In this document: piece by piece, positions 10,545 through 22,069 of the stretch | How positions within the stretch are numbered: the stretch's first letter is position 1 | Layout of the letters: each line of letters begins with the position of its first letter | NCBI GenBank assembly: GCA_037074705.1 | Contig: CM073594.1 | Location: 78,183,009 to 78,247,008, forward strand | Direction: 5' to 3' | From: Zhengitettix transpicula | Taxonomy: Eukaryota > Arthropoda > Insecta > Orthoptera > Tetrigidae | DNA length: 64,000 bases | Notes under the pieces: model-generated | The model's database searches: none | What the model was told of the DNA's origin: nothing | The model's input: the letters and a program-made list of their open reading frames with translations, nothing else | Position numbers and translations under genes: made by a program

Positions 10545-10870
10545 TATGTGACATTTTAACTTTAAAAGCAATTAAGTGGCCGTAAGTCAGAAAAAAATTA
10601 AAAATTGAACAAACAATAGATAAAAATGTAATTGAACAACGTTCCGTCAATAATTTAGGACTTCATCAGTAGTACATTGGAGTAAATTTGTTTAAGAAAA
10701 AATTCTGGCTGAAAAAAAACTATAAATTAATTTATATGATGTAATTTTTTGCGGATACTAATGGGATGACTTGCATTGTAATACTCCAAGTCCTAAATTA
10801 CTCAAATGTTCACCTGATGAGTTTTCTTTGTTTCTGTGAAAACGAACCAGGGCTCTTTTTACAAGGCCAA
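10545..10870 (+). repeat. Family D repeat (copy 1)
   Basis: Shares several blocks with 35395-35735: 'tgacattttaa' at the left, a 'cttcatc..gtacatt.gag' segment, 'ccctaaattactcc'-like text, and 'cctgatga' followed by a hairpin near the right end. Here the CTGATGA box (from 10813) is followed by the pairing arms GTTTTC/GAAAAC and then GAACC, a decayed hammerhead-like core. The left half contains the same box in the opposite orientation (10662-10672). Confidence 0.5.
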
Positions 10871-11199
10871 GCTTAGGTTTATCATTACGATACACAGAAC
10901 CTGTTCATCCTCTGATGAATACTCCACTTTTAGGTAATTTATTTCCTCTTCAAAGTTACGGCTGCAGGAGACCGCGTGCCACCCCTAATTCCAGAATGTG
11001 TAATGAAAATTGACAGTCTGCTAGTCGTCCTAGTAGAACATGGCCCTCAATAGGTTGTAGAGTCAATCATAATAATACGTTCTTCAGCTCATTACAATGT
11101 TCATCTACTAGCTTGTAATGTATGGATAGAGTGTTTTTAGTGCAAATTTTTAAGTTATTTAAATTTATCATTAAGTATCTTTGAAAATATTTGATTTTA
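10871..11199. other. Unassigned sequence
   Basis: No feature recognised. Confidence 0.5.
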
Positions 11200-12125
11200 T
11201 TTCAGGGTAAAAATAATTACAATATTGATCATTTATATTTTATGTACAAATTAAAAATATTAAATTCCTACTTATCTTGAAATACCCATGACTATTTTAC
11301 ATACAAAACAGAGACAATTTTTGGCAGGGGTTCGTGGGGCAAAGTACGGTGGTCATATGGATTTAATGAAACAACTTTAATGGGATTATCTTGGGGTACA
11401 TCACCATTTCCAGGTCTGGCAGGTGGCCGTGGAGGCCGCTGCAATTTCCTGGAAATGGTTACCCACAGGTTCTCGTTGGCAGGCAAATGTTCTCCACTCC
11501 AAAACATTCTCAGCGGAACCCAGAAAACTAGCTACCCCTCCAAAACCCAACTTCTTCATAACTTCCCCAATTTCACTAACTCCTGCTCCAAAACTAACTT
11601 TTAACATCTCTGAATAGACTAACTTACAGCATCTAAAAAGTAAAATACCTCCACTCCAAAATTCACTCTCCATAAACTAAATACTAACGTACGTCCGCTT
11701 CCTCCCTTCAAACCTCGGTTTTTCGAAATTTTCTCCCTCAGCATTCTACTGTATTTATCCAATAGGAATTTGATTTCTGCCTCCACACATCTCAGTATTT
11801 TAATTGGCCACTCCCCTTACGGGGTGAAAATTGCCAGTGGGAAGACACGTTTGCGATGGTGCCAATCTGGTGGAGCGTCTTGTCTGCTCGTGGTAAAATC
11901 TCGTGATAAAAATTACCCTAGGCCAGACACTCACAATATTTTAATATGTACAAAGGAATGCCGCGTTGGGGCTGTTTTCTTTTCTCTGAGTACCTGAGAA
12001 GCGAGCATTGACCCTCGGCAGACTCAAGCCTAGAATATTAAATACTTATTTCGTAAAATTAAATTAAAATACATAAATAATAAAATTAAATAATCGCAAT
12101 TAATTTATCTCATTTTTGTACACTA
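11200..12125 (+). repeat. Family C repeat (copy 1), empty site for Harbinger
   Basis: Parallels 25230-27830 over its whole length: 'ggtcatatgg' and 'tttaatgggattat', 'ctggcaggtggc', 'gccgctgcaatttcctgg', 'ggttacccacaggtt', 'ttttcgaaattt', 'ggaatgccgc.ttggggct', 'cgccagactcaag'-like text, and an AT-rich end with 'aatttatctcatttttgtacac'. At about 11441-11455 it runs uninterrupted where the other copy carries the Harbinger insertion. Nature unknown; the open frames here are probably incidental. Confidence 0.6.
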
Positions 12126-13321
12126 TAACCACCTGAACGTCACCGTCGCCGATGCCAACGGTAACAATTTCTTCAACTGCAGCTGTTTCTTCGTAAATAC
12201 CGGCTTAATCTCTTTCTTCTCCAAAGTTTTTCCAAAGCTGAAGTCAAGCTTTGCCGTTGACATTGAAACAATGTAGAATGCTGAAGGTTCACATTTGTAT
12301 CATTTGTGACTAGGAAACACCTGACAATCAGCCCCTTTATCTATTTTTTATTGAAATTAGAAATTATCTGGGATGAAATTGTCTATGTTTAGTCTTTCAG
12401 CTTATACTGCCCGTTAAATGAAGATATTTCAAAGCCTTTATCGTTCATAAACATCCCATCAATCAGGACAACCACTTTTGTTAACCACACCTTAAACAAA
12501 ATGGGCGTTGCGATTGTCTTTCGATGTTATATCCACATAAGTGGCGTCGGTGACATTGTGATGAAAGGCATGAATGAAATAAATGTGTTTACTTTGAAAC
12601 TGTTTTAAATCTGTGCATTTATTTATTAGAAATTGGGACATATCAGTCTCAATTAAAAATAATTTTTTAATATTTAAAGGGTTTAAAATTGACAAAAATA
12701 AATGACCTGGAAACTCCGAGGTGTAAGAAATAAACACGGTTGACGTTGAGGATTAGCGTCGCGATGCTTCGTATTTAGACATATTCTGGCTAGTGTCGTG
12801 GCTGTCTGAGTATTCCTAAGCTAAACCGTGACAGGCAGTTGTGCTGCATGGATGAAGACACAAGTAGTGTCACTCCCAGTGAGTGGTTTTGGGCGTCGTC
12901 AACAAGAAGTAATGGCGCTCCTAGGGACAATAGGAGTCCGGTTCTTTGCCCCTTTTTTGTACCGTCCTTCGGTGTCCATGTTTCAGGGTTGCGAGACACC
13001 TGGTCGAGTTATTGGCCCACACCCGAAGTGGGTCAACCATAAAGTACAAATAGAATATTGCCCCGCTGCCAAGGCCTAGTCGTAAATGATATTTAGTGAC
13101 GCAGAGTCTTGCTCACAAGTATTACGGCTATAAAACGGAAACCGTTAACACTGGCATCTCATATCTTTACAACACTATTTTCTTCTGCAGTAATGTTTAA
13201 AAGGCACGAAATTCCTTCATGACCTAAATGGTACGAAGTGAAGCTTAAAAACTTCGCTACATGGATGGATATGTATGATAGTGTTAGGCTTCGCATACAA
13301 TATATATATATATATATATAT
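12126..13321. other. Unassigned sequence with a GC-richer patch
   Basis: The patch at about 12830-13080 is GC-richer than its surroundings, with open frames of 67-83 codons in two plus frames. None matches a family I know, so no gene is called. The stretch ends in a (TA)n run at 13300-13321. Confidence 0.4.
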
Positions 13322-14366
13322 TGTAATACTAATTAAGAGACCAGTAATGATTTTAATAATTGGATTGTTAGCGGTACCAATTCTTCAAAGACGACAATGG
13401 CTAGGCTAGCTTTGTCGTGAGCCGCTAGCACTGTCTAAAAGCAGTTGGTCGGTTGTTGTAGTCGCGTGAGAGAATCAGAATCTGGGAGCAGAGAACGAAC
13501 AGCGTGGCCAGAGTATAAATTCAACCGAGAAAGTTACAAGTTTTTTTAGAATCCAAGTATAAAAATTGGACAGCGAGATACTTTGTAAAAAAAACTGCAA
13601 AGAGTAATCAAATAATTATTACCACATTAATACTTCCTACGTGTACATCATCAATCTCCACATAAAGACAATGTGTAACAATATGTCTGACTAATGATCC
13701 GGAGGTGCAGAAGATCCAGTTCCCGGAGGAAAATTAGATAACTACGACCGTGTGTTTGACAATCAAGTGTAGAGTCAGTGTTTTATGGCCTATTAGCATA
13801 AATTGTAATCCCGATCCCAGGAATCTAAGTCTGGTACCAGCCGAAGATTTTGTAAGTAGAAACCAAGTTAATTAAGTTTGTAAACGATAGTTAAAGGTAT
13901 TCGTCAGATTTCGTTCGTCTCGTTTTGGTTTTGATTGTTAATTTCTTAATTTATAAATTCTATGATTGTGTAACGTAAATACAATAGTTTTTATTTACTT
14001 ATCAAGCCCAGGTAAACGACCTTGAAAGAAGAGATATCAAATTTCTAAACATTAAAACTTTAAATGTATTTAACCTCAGAGAAAATGCTATAAATTTTTA
14101 TTAAATAATAAATGGTATCGTAAAATTTAAAGTAGTAATTATTTCTCGATCCTTCCTGTTAAAATAAAATAAATTGTTTCAGAACGAACTATCAATTTAA
14201 TAAAACTGCAAATTAATTGTTTAATTAAAAATTTGTTTAATTAATATCCGTTTAAAGCATTACATTTTTGGCTTCCACAATGTGGAGCAATCAAATTGTT
14301 AATTAATCACTTCTTAAATAATCAGTACATTTTGGCTTCCACTACGTAATCAAATGTAATCAATCA
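13322..14366 (+). mobile_element. LTR-like element, family B (copy 2)
   Basis: Begins TGTAATACTAATTAAGAG directly after a (TA)n run and ends near 14366 against another TA run. It shares with the copy at 47327 a block reading 'gatccggaggtgcagaag' and 'cagttcccggaggaaaat' (13699-13738). Two tandem units of LTR end plus primer-binding-like motif lie near the 3' end ('gcattacatttttggcttcc' at about 14258-14277 and a similar one near 14330). No coding region is seen. Confidence 0.7.
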
Positions 14367-14539
14367 TATATATATATATATAATATATAATTTCAGATTT
14401 GAAAATGACAAAACATAAATTTAGTTAATACAAATTTAATTTATTTATTTAATAAAACGAATACATGATAAATAAACATCAGCCATTTTGAAGTTAGCAA
14501 AATATATTTAATAAAAATTACACTACGTTTCGTCGCTAA

Positions 14540-14890
14540 ACATTCATTAGATTGGCAAAATCCTAAGCTTTTAGGCGTTGCCACCAGCCACCATTCCAGA
14601 ACTATATCTCTAATGCTTCGTATTAAATCCAACATCACAGCAATTAACCTACAAACTGACACTATAAAACTCAACAAATGCTACGATCCCTTATTGTTAC
14701 GCTATCCCCGTTGTCGTTGGGTTTTCTTTGCTTTTGAGTTTTGTCAACTGACTTGTGAGTTGTGTCGCTATAGGCTATTCTGTTTTTCAGTTTTCTTATC
14801 ATCGGGAGAAAGGACCAAGGTTTCCAGAAACGTTGTGTGCTATTTATATTATCACTTAATTTTTGTCTGTATTTCGCTGTCATCTAATTA
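14540..14890 (+). mobile_element. Penelope-like element 3' fragment
   Basis: The plus strand encodes 'LRIKSNITAINLQTDTIKLN', matching the C-terminal end of the GIY-YIG-containing protein encoded at 34665-35018 ('IKSNITGINVQTDTMKLN'). The 3' noncoding part is also shared: 'gttttgtcaactgac', 'gtgtcgct', 'gaaacgttgtgtg', 'atttatattatcac'. The GIY-YIG core itself is missing. Truncated and dead. Confidence 0.7.
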
Positions 14891-15435
14891 TTTCAGAAAA
14901 CCTTTTAAATTTTAAAAACAGGCCAGACTGCGCATAAAATTGAACATTCTTTCACACATTTCAACAGACAACTCCAATTCAATCCATTACAAGCTCCGGA
15001 AAAATTGAGGTTCCAGCCTACGGACTCCAAGATATTTCGCACGTGAACACAGACAACGTTACAATAATCACACTTATTGACGGATCGCAGGATATTTCGC
15101 CCAGTTAATATAAAATGTTCCAAATACAGCAACCAATATTAATGGCAGACTCAAACTATATTCTGCCGCCGACTTTAATCACATCACCGCGGACACACTT
15201 CCGTATTTCAACTCCTCGAAAGACCAACTCTATCCGTGCTGATCAACCCTTTAAAACATGTTCATCGTCAACTCCTTGGCCGTACTTCCGGCCAGACCGT
15301 CACCAAACTGCGACCTTCTCCCTTCAAATGGCGAAATAGTATCCCCCTCGATTCGTCTCAAATCCAGCTACTGTATAAGTTCTCTTGGGTTCACCGCAAC
15401 CTTACTTCCCTGATAGACGCTTCCAAACGACGAGA
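14891..15435. other. Unassigned sequence
   Basis: Somewhat GC-richer than its surroundings at 15140-15430, with overlapping 69-74-codon open frames that I cannot assign. Confidence 0.4.
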
Positions 15436-15806
15436 CTTCCAATAGGAATAGCGAACAACTCTATGAAAATTTTTGGAATAGTCGGTCAGCTGCCTCCTAA
15501 ACTGGCCAAGGCATGGTGAGGGGAAGCTGCGACCCCACAGAAAACCCCTCTTCCGCCATCGGAAGGGCGTGGGACAAGTACCAAAAGCCCGACCTACCTG
15601 ACGCAGGTTTTTCTAGGATTTTCACTGCATCACTTTGAGGCAAATTGCCGGGTAGGATCATTAAACCATAGCCCGTGGGCCCTAGTTAACCCTTGGCTCC
15701 CTTCCTCTACCCTTCCGCACCCCACCTTTCAAATCCCTTCCTATGCTATTAAGGGGAGTTGCCACCATGTGAATTAACCTCATGTAGCCTGTTACCTTAA
15801 AAAACG
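15436..15806 (+). repeat. Family A SINE-like element, 5'-truncated with inverted scrap
   Basis: From the 'ggaatagtcggtcagctgcc' block to 'cctgttaccttaaaaaa'. Immediately 5' of it, 'ccaataggaatagcgaacaa' (about 15438-15457) is the inverted form of the segment that normally precedes this point, giving a small 5' inversion of the kind produced by twin priming. Confidence 0.8.
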
Positions 15807-16660
15807 CACATAAATGGATATATTTATTAGATAGTATGATTAGTGGTTGAAAGTTTGAGCCTAACTTTAATAACCATGCCTTTCAATACCATCATACGTC
15901 AAAGATGGTAGCCATTTCCCTATTTATTCGTCTTTATTTTAAAGAAAAACTACAGATAAGGCAGATATTTCTTCATTTACAAATCTTCCATTAAAATATA
16001 TTGTAAATATTAAAATGATCCTTGCACACCTCAAGTCCGGAAGTAACTTAATGTAAGAATGAGAAATAAAACGGTCAAAGACACAAGGAATACGGATCGC
16101 GTCACAATCTAAAAATAAACATAATTTAACAAATACTATGAAATAAAATACATAGCCACTATACTCCGCCAATTGTAATAAAGCTGCTGCAGAAACTACT
16201 ATTTCATTGTCAATAACTTTACATGTTATTCAACAAAATAAACACTTAATAAAAAAGTATATTCCGAAATTCAGACAATAGAACAGATTGTTTTGTGGGA
16301 AAAATATATTCAGTCCATAAACGATTATTGTATTGTACGAATATAGTAACACGACTAAATTCAGAAGGTTGAAACGAGAAAGTCGTTCGAATTCAGAAAA
16401 GGCATATATTATTTAAATGCAGTTTTCTCCAGCATATTTTTTATGAATTTCGAAAATCTTAAATTGGGATCTACCGACATCAGTATGTTTTTCGTCAAAT
16501 ACGCTTGAACTCAAAAAAGCTTGATTTTTTTTTCTTGACAAAAACATGAGTTCACGGTGAGAGAGAAGTGTTGATGACCTCGGTAGAAGAGAAAGCAACA
16601 CGAGGATGGCCGTGTTGGGAATAGCCCATATTTCACCATAGACCAGGGAGCTACACGGGA
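15807..16660. other. Unassigned AT-rich sequence
   Basis: No recognised feature; open frames of 62-77 codons lack any motif. Confidence 0.5.
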
Positions 16661-17177
16661 CACGTTGTCAACCATGAGCGCTTTTCTGTGTCGCTTGGGC
16701 CTGTCCCAGCCATTCGGGACTAACCCAGACCCGCCATTAGCATACAATAGAGAAACTGCAACGCGAACGGATCCTGCAGACGAGGCGCCAACGACGTCGT
16801 CTCAGAGTGAGTCGTACCGGCAACGATTGCCCTTGAAATGTCAGAGTTTATTGAACCGCACATAACGCATTGGTTTGTTCCGAAGTTTTCTGCAGTGTTA
16901 GGTGGGAGCAGGGCAGAGGTACGCTGATTTTGGGGGACCAGACGGATCCGAAAGCGGAACTGACAGCCATTCGGTACACTTTCCCCCACAGTGTGAGTTC
17001 ATTGGCCCGTCCACTTTCACGGATCTGCCGCCCAGCACCGGATCAAAAATCATTTTCCACCCAACGTCTCTCGAGGACAAACAGCCAAGAATCATCTTTA
17101 TTTCATCTCTGCCGAAACACGAAGACATTTTCTATTCAGTATTTCTTGAAAAGGAAAATAAATTAATTACACTATAA
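16661..17177 (+). other. Coding-like segment, unassigned
   Basis: This stretch is GC- and CpG-richer than the flanks. One plus frame is open from 16674 to a stop at 16863, then again from 16902 to a stop at 17175; the second part has mixed composition like an ordinary protein ('FIGPSTFTDLPPSTG', 'PRIIFISSLPKHEDIFYSVF'). A possible splice acceptor, 'tttctgcag', lies at about 16889-16897. It could be a last exon or a decayed gene. I recognise no family and do not call a gene. Confidence 0.25.
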
Positions 17178-17680
17178 AATTACTTTCCCAGTCGTCGTAA
17201 TTACTTGCGTCTATGAGAAATTCCTGGTGCGTATTAATATTTTTCAAACGTTTGTATTATAAAATCAAATGAAACACTAGTCCAGTTTCATAAATTTTCA
17301 GGCCTGATTCAATTTATCTCGTGTTAATACCCTTATCTATTAAATTATTGAATACGTAAATACAAAAGAAATCGGAAGACAAAAATTATTCGTACAAATT
17401 AATAACTATATTTTCAAGATAGAGAATAAAATGGCCAGGAAGTTCAAAGACAACACTGAAACGGCAGAACTTTTTCTCAGGTCAAGACGACGAGAAATCT
17501 GACCATCCGTTGTAATCCATGGCGGCATATTAAACACACAAACCTAAACATGAGCAGGAAGTATACAGACAGATCGAGTACAACTCAACACTTATATCGC
17601 GCACTGATTACGAACATTTAATTATTTTGTGTTCTCAAAAGTATTGTTCTCTGGATTCAGAGGAAGTTTGGTGCTTACTA

Positions 17681-17860
17681 TAGTCCGTATTAAATTAGAA
17701 GTCTCTTGGCGTGGCCGTGTGATGCCACGCAAGACACATCTAACTTGAAAACAGTCAAATAACGCCGGTATTGTTCGGCAACGCTACTTTATTTCAAGCG
17801 ATGTGATTGGTTGATTCAAGGGAACTAATCGCCACCGGTCTTCTAATTTAAAACAGACTA
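17681..17860. mobile_element. 180-bp MITE with TA duplication
   Basis: Terminal inverted repeats of 21 bp with two mismatches begin TAGTCCGTATTAAATTAG on the left and TAGTCTGTTTTAAATTAG on the complement of the right. TA flanks both ends (17679-17680 and 17861-17862). There is no coding capacity. TA duplication fits Tc1/mariner-type mobilisation, but the terminal repeats differ from both mariners in this window. Confidence 0.8.
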
Positions 17861-17862
17861 TA

Positions 17863-20800
17863 GACGGATACAATTATGGTTAATGTCTTCTATGATGTCA
17901 TACTGTCACTAATTCAAGTATTAGTTTTACAGTTCTTTTCCATTGATACTAACGGTAAACTGTCGGCCGAATGGGACTGAAGTTGAAAAAGGAAAACATT
18001 CCAAAAATCATAGAGTTTCTCATGTAATTACAGAACTAGCTGTCAGTACCCGTCGTTGATGGGTTAATAACTACATTAAGAAGTTACAATGTTATTCCGA
18101 AATAAGATGTTATTATTCCAGATAATATGAGGCCAATTCATGACTGTTGTGACTTTCATCTAAAACTTCAACCTTGACTTTATATAGTTTTAATAAATTC
18201 AATGTTAATAACATATCCTAGTTTTCTGATTTGTTTTCTTAATGATTAATATCCTTAATTATTTTTTAGTATCTTAGTAATGAATTTGTTGGTTAACTCA
18301 AATTATGTTATTCATTGATATTGATTTTCCTCTCTATGTATCATATAATTTTGGTTTATTTATATTATTTATTTATTTTCATACTCGTGTAATTATTATT
18401 TGTTGAGGAGTAATGAAAACAATAACAAATCTTAATTCTAAATTTCCTTACTAAGTCGAGAAATTTCATGATTTTTCTCTTTTCGAATATTTTTGGAAAA
18501 CTTTGAAGTATAGGCGTTTTAATTATTACTTTCAAAGGATAAACCTTAACATAAACACGCCAATGTTCAGACTCATCTAAGGTTAAGTATGAAGCGTTTC
18601 AATTGGGTCATCGAATTTCCATTGGAACCGTGACCACAGCTGTTAAGAAATTGTTCACCGACCATAGAATTTTAGCAGCTTCATAAATAGGAATTAAGGT
18701 TCTGGAAGTGTTTATACACAATAAAGTATCTAATAGACCTTTTGCTTGATCGTGAGAGAAAACTGATGGTGTTTATCACTCTGTTAAAGGAACTAAGAGA
18801 AGACCGGTTTGTTTGAGAGTTCCGAACGCCAGGAAGTTTGCTGGCCTCCCACAGAGACGATGGACAAGGGCTCCTTGTTCAGGATTCTGGACAGTCTAAT
18901 TTGAGCTGACCTCGGCGCCTATTATAAGAGACGCGGCAAAACAGATCTTGTCCGGTTCCTTATCTCCTCCGCAGCACCAATTTCTCCCTATTTCATGGGG
19001 AGAGGAAAAGAGAGCGCAAACGTAGGGCTGACTCAGCTGACTAACTCACCAACTAATACGTAGCGAGTTCCTCACAATTTGGAGCGTTATGGGGCATAAA
19101 ATAGAGACAAGAGAGAGCTTTGAGAAGGCCCGAACACAGACCACTTTGTGTTCGCGGGGACACTCCGTCCAATTACGCGATCCAACGCTCTGAACGTCTA
19201 GTACATATCAACATTACTCATGGCCTGCTGAAATTCCACATACCAGCGAGTGGACGTTATCAACTACGGTTCCCATTATTCATTTATGACCTTCAAAATT
19301 AATATTAGCTGCAAACAATCCTTAAATTGGAGAATGTTTCCGAATATGAAATGGGAGTATAATTCTTAGTACATAATTATTGCCGATAAGATTTAAATTT
19401 ATTTATTGATTTTATTAGTCCTACACTGAGGAAATAGAGCAAGTCAAAGAATTAATACATACATACAACAATAAAAGACAACTATTAAGTACAAAGAAAG
19501 TAAAAACAACGCATATAAACAAATAAAAACACAAATAAGAGAAAATAAAAAATAATAAATACGAATATAAAACAAGCCAAATTAAAAATGAGAAAACAGA
19601 TTAGATAAATACATACGTGAAAAGGGAAATATATTAAGAAAAAAGTTAATATATTATATTATCCACCACTAAGTTGCACCTTGTCTCATCTGAAAAGAGT
19701 CACAATAATGTCAGAAACTAGTAGTACAAAATTTAATTTTTTAATATAAATTTTATAATCTGGAAGAAAAATTAATAGCCTTATTACTGGTAAATTAATT
19801 TTTCTAATTTACCCAGACGTTTTAATGAGCCATAAATTTAAATGAAAAACTAATTCTTGATTTTTACATCTTTTAATAAGAATTTTGCGGAGATTTCGTC
19901 AGTTCGCAATATTGATTTGTATAAATAAAACTTTATCAGAAATCATTTGCATTTCAACAAGGATCTCGTATATATTGTAATTTTATAAATACGTAAATTA
20001 AATAAATTATAAATTAATATATTTTTAACGCGAATCATTAATTTTCAAATTTTCAAAATGACGCAAAATTATCAGTGCACAATTTTTCAACAATATTAAA
20101 TTTATAACTTATTTAATTCTAAATTAAAAATGTAATAATAAAGAGTTAGTTTTTCATTTAAATTGCTGACTTATTAAAAACATTGGGGTAAACTTATTAA
20201 TTTTTTCTTTAAGATTTAGAAGATTTTTAAAAATATATTTATAAATGACTAACTGACGTTATAAAAATTATTTTAATATTTTATATTTAAAATGTAAATA
20301 TTTGTAGAATAATATTATAATTACATATTTTTCTATTATCCAGACTTACGTTATGTATCTCGCAGAAATAGTTTTCTAAGAATATGTATTGAACTTCCGT
20401 GACAAGTGCCTTGTCAGAATCATTTATATTTTTATTTTATTTCATGATGAGCAAATGGCAATTATTGAATGACGAAATGTATGAGTTCATCTCTGAAGAC
20501 ATAGTTGCTATAACTAATCAAGCACCTACGCCTCAATGAGTTCGTATTTTGTGATTGACCTATTCTCCTACAGTCGTAGCGGTGTACGTATTTCTTCAAA
20601 CACCTTAATTAACGACGACAAAACCTTGAGATTCCAATTAAACTAATTAACGTCGGAAATAAAATTATTCATTTACTCTGCCTTCAGGTATTTTTCATAT
20701 TGAATCTAAGTTCCATGCTATTGAAATCTAGCTTTCTATGAAATTTAATTTAATTATTAAAAAAATACTATTTGTTTCTTCCTAACAGAATCTCTGATTG

Positions 20801-22069
20801 CTATACGTAGAAATTTTCCACTTATTTTATTGTAAACCCACGAGTTTAATTATCTCACTGAAAATCGGCTCTTAAAATTTGAAAAACTAAAAAAACAAAT
20901 GCCATTTTGTGCTACAGAAATAGAGCATATGTTATTCATTCAGTATTAAAATGAACTAAATATATCGGAGACAAATTTAGTATTATACAAACGTAAACGT
21001 TCGCATACAAGGATTCTTAAAAAAAAATTATGAGAATATTTCCCGTTTAACGTCAGCCATTTCTTTTCGAATATTCACTTTCTATTTGCCTGTAGTGTGT
21101 GTTGTTTAAAGCTGATTTTTTAAGAATTTTCAGATAAGAGGTCCAGGAAAAGTCACGTTAAATAGTAAGCTATAAATGAATTTATTTAAGATTTTTCTGG
21201 GCTAACTGCAGAACAAAATTGAATTTAAATTAAAAGACGTTTCACCTGAAAACCAAATCCACAGATTTTCAAATCGATCGGACAAGGTTTGAACAAGATA
21301 GGACGAAAATACAGATTATTATGGTTTAATTCTTTCACTATTTATATAATATAAACATTAATGGTTGAGTTAAAGGATATTTTTAAAATACGCCGCTGAG
21401 CTGCTCCTGACATTGCTGATCTCATCCGGTTCCAACTTCACTAAATGCTTCCTCGGCCCTTAATGCCCTCTGACGTCCCTCAGGCTGATGTAGCTTCGAA
21501 TTTCTTGGAACACAATCTACTCACCCGTGCATTGGAGAGCTATTTTAGGTCATAGAGCGTAATTTTTGGAAAAACGATCCGTAACAAACACTCGTGGTCT
21601 TCTCGAGAATCATTCATAATGACTGATTTTTCAATGGCACGACTAGTAGCTGCACAATGCGCGTAACCCTTCAGAACACCGGTTACAAGCAGTGATTGTT
21701 TGTAGTCGATCGTGTATCGGAAAATAAGCAAGAAAACATTGTGCCAAACGATAATTAAAAATTATATATTGAAACAATTAATGAATAACCGCTTTAACGT
21801 CAGTGAAAAATAACTGAATTGCGAATAATGTGAGTCTGGTTTCAAACTGTACTTTTATTAATTTTTATAGACAGAAAGAGAGGTTGTGTGAGGAAAATGG
21901 TACAAGAATACACAAGAATAATAACCACACTTACAAAATTAAATGCGTTCGTAAATACATTTTGCTGGGAAATACTTTACACTTACTGACAAACGAACTC
22001 AATGCGATATGGTTTTTATTTTATTAATAACTATTTACGATCTTCTGATAATAAAAGCAAATTAATATT
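17863..22069. other. Long unassigned AT-rich stretch
   Basis: Over 4 kb without a supported gene. The part at 18780-19270 is GC-richer and contains a 60-codon open frame without recognisable motif. 19380-20400 is extremely AT-rich. The open frames at 21540-21731 and 21830-22027 are unsupported. Confidence 0.45.

Noticed and set aside
12830..13080. Possible exon in a GC-richer patch
   Set aside because: Two overlapping frames of similar length, no domain, and no convincing splice sites.
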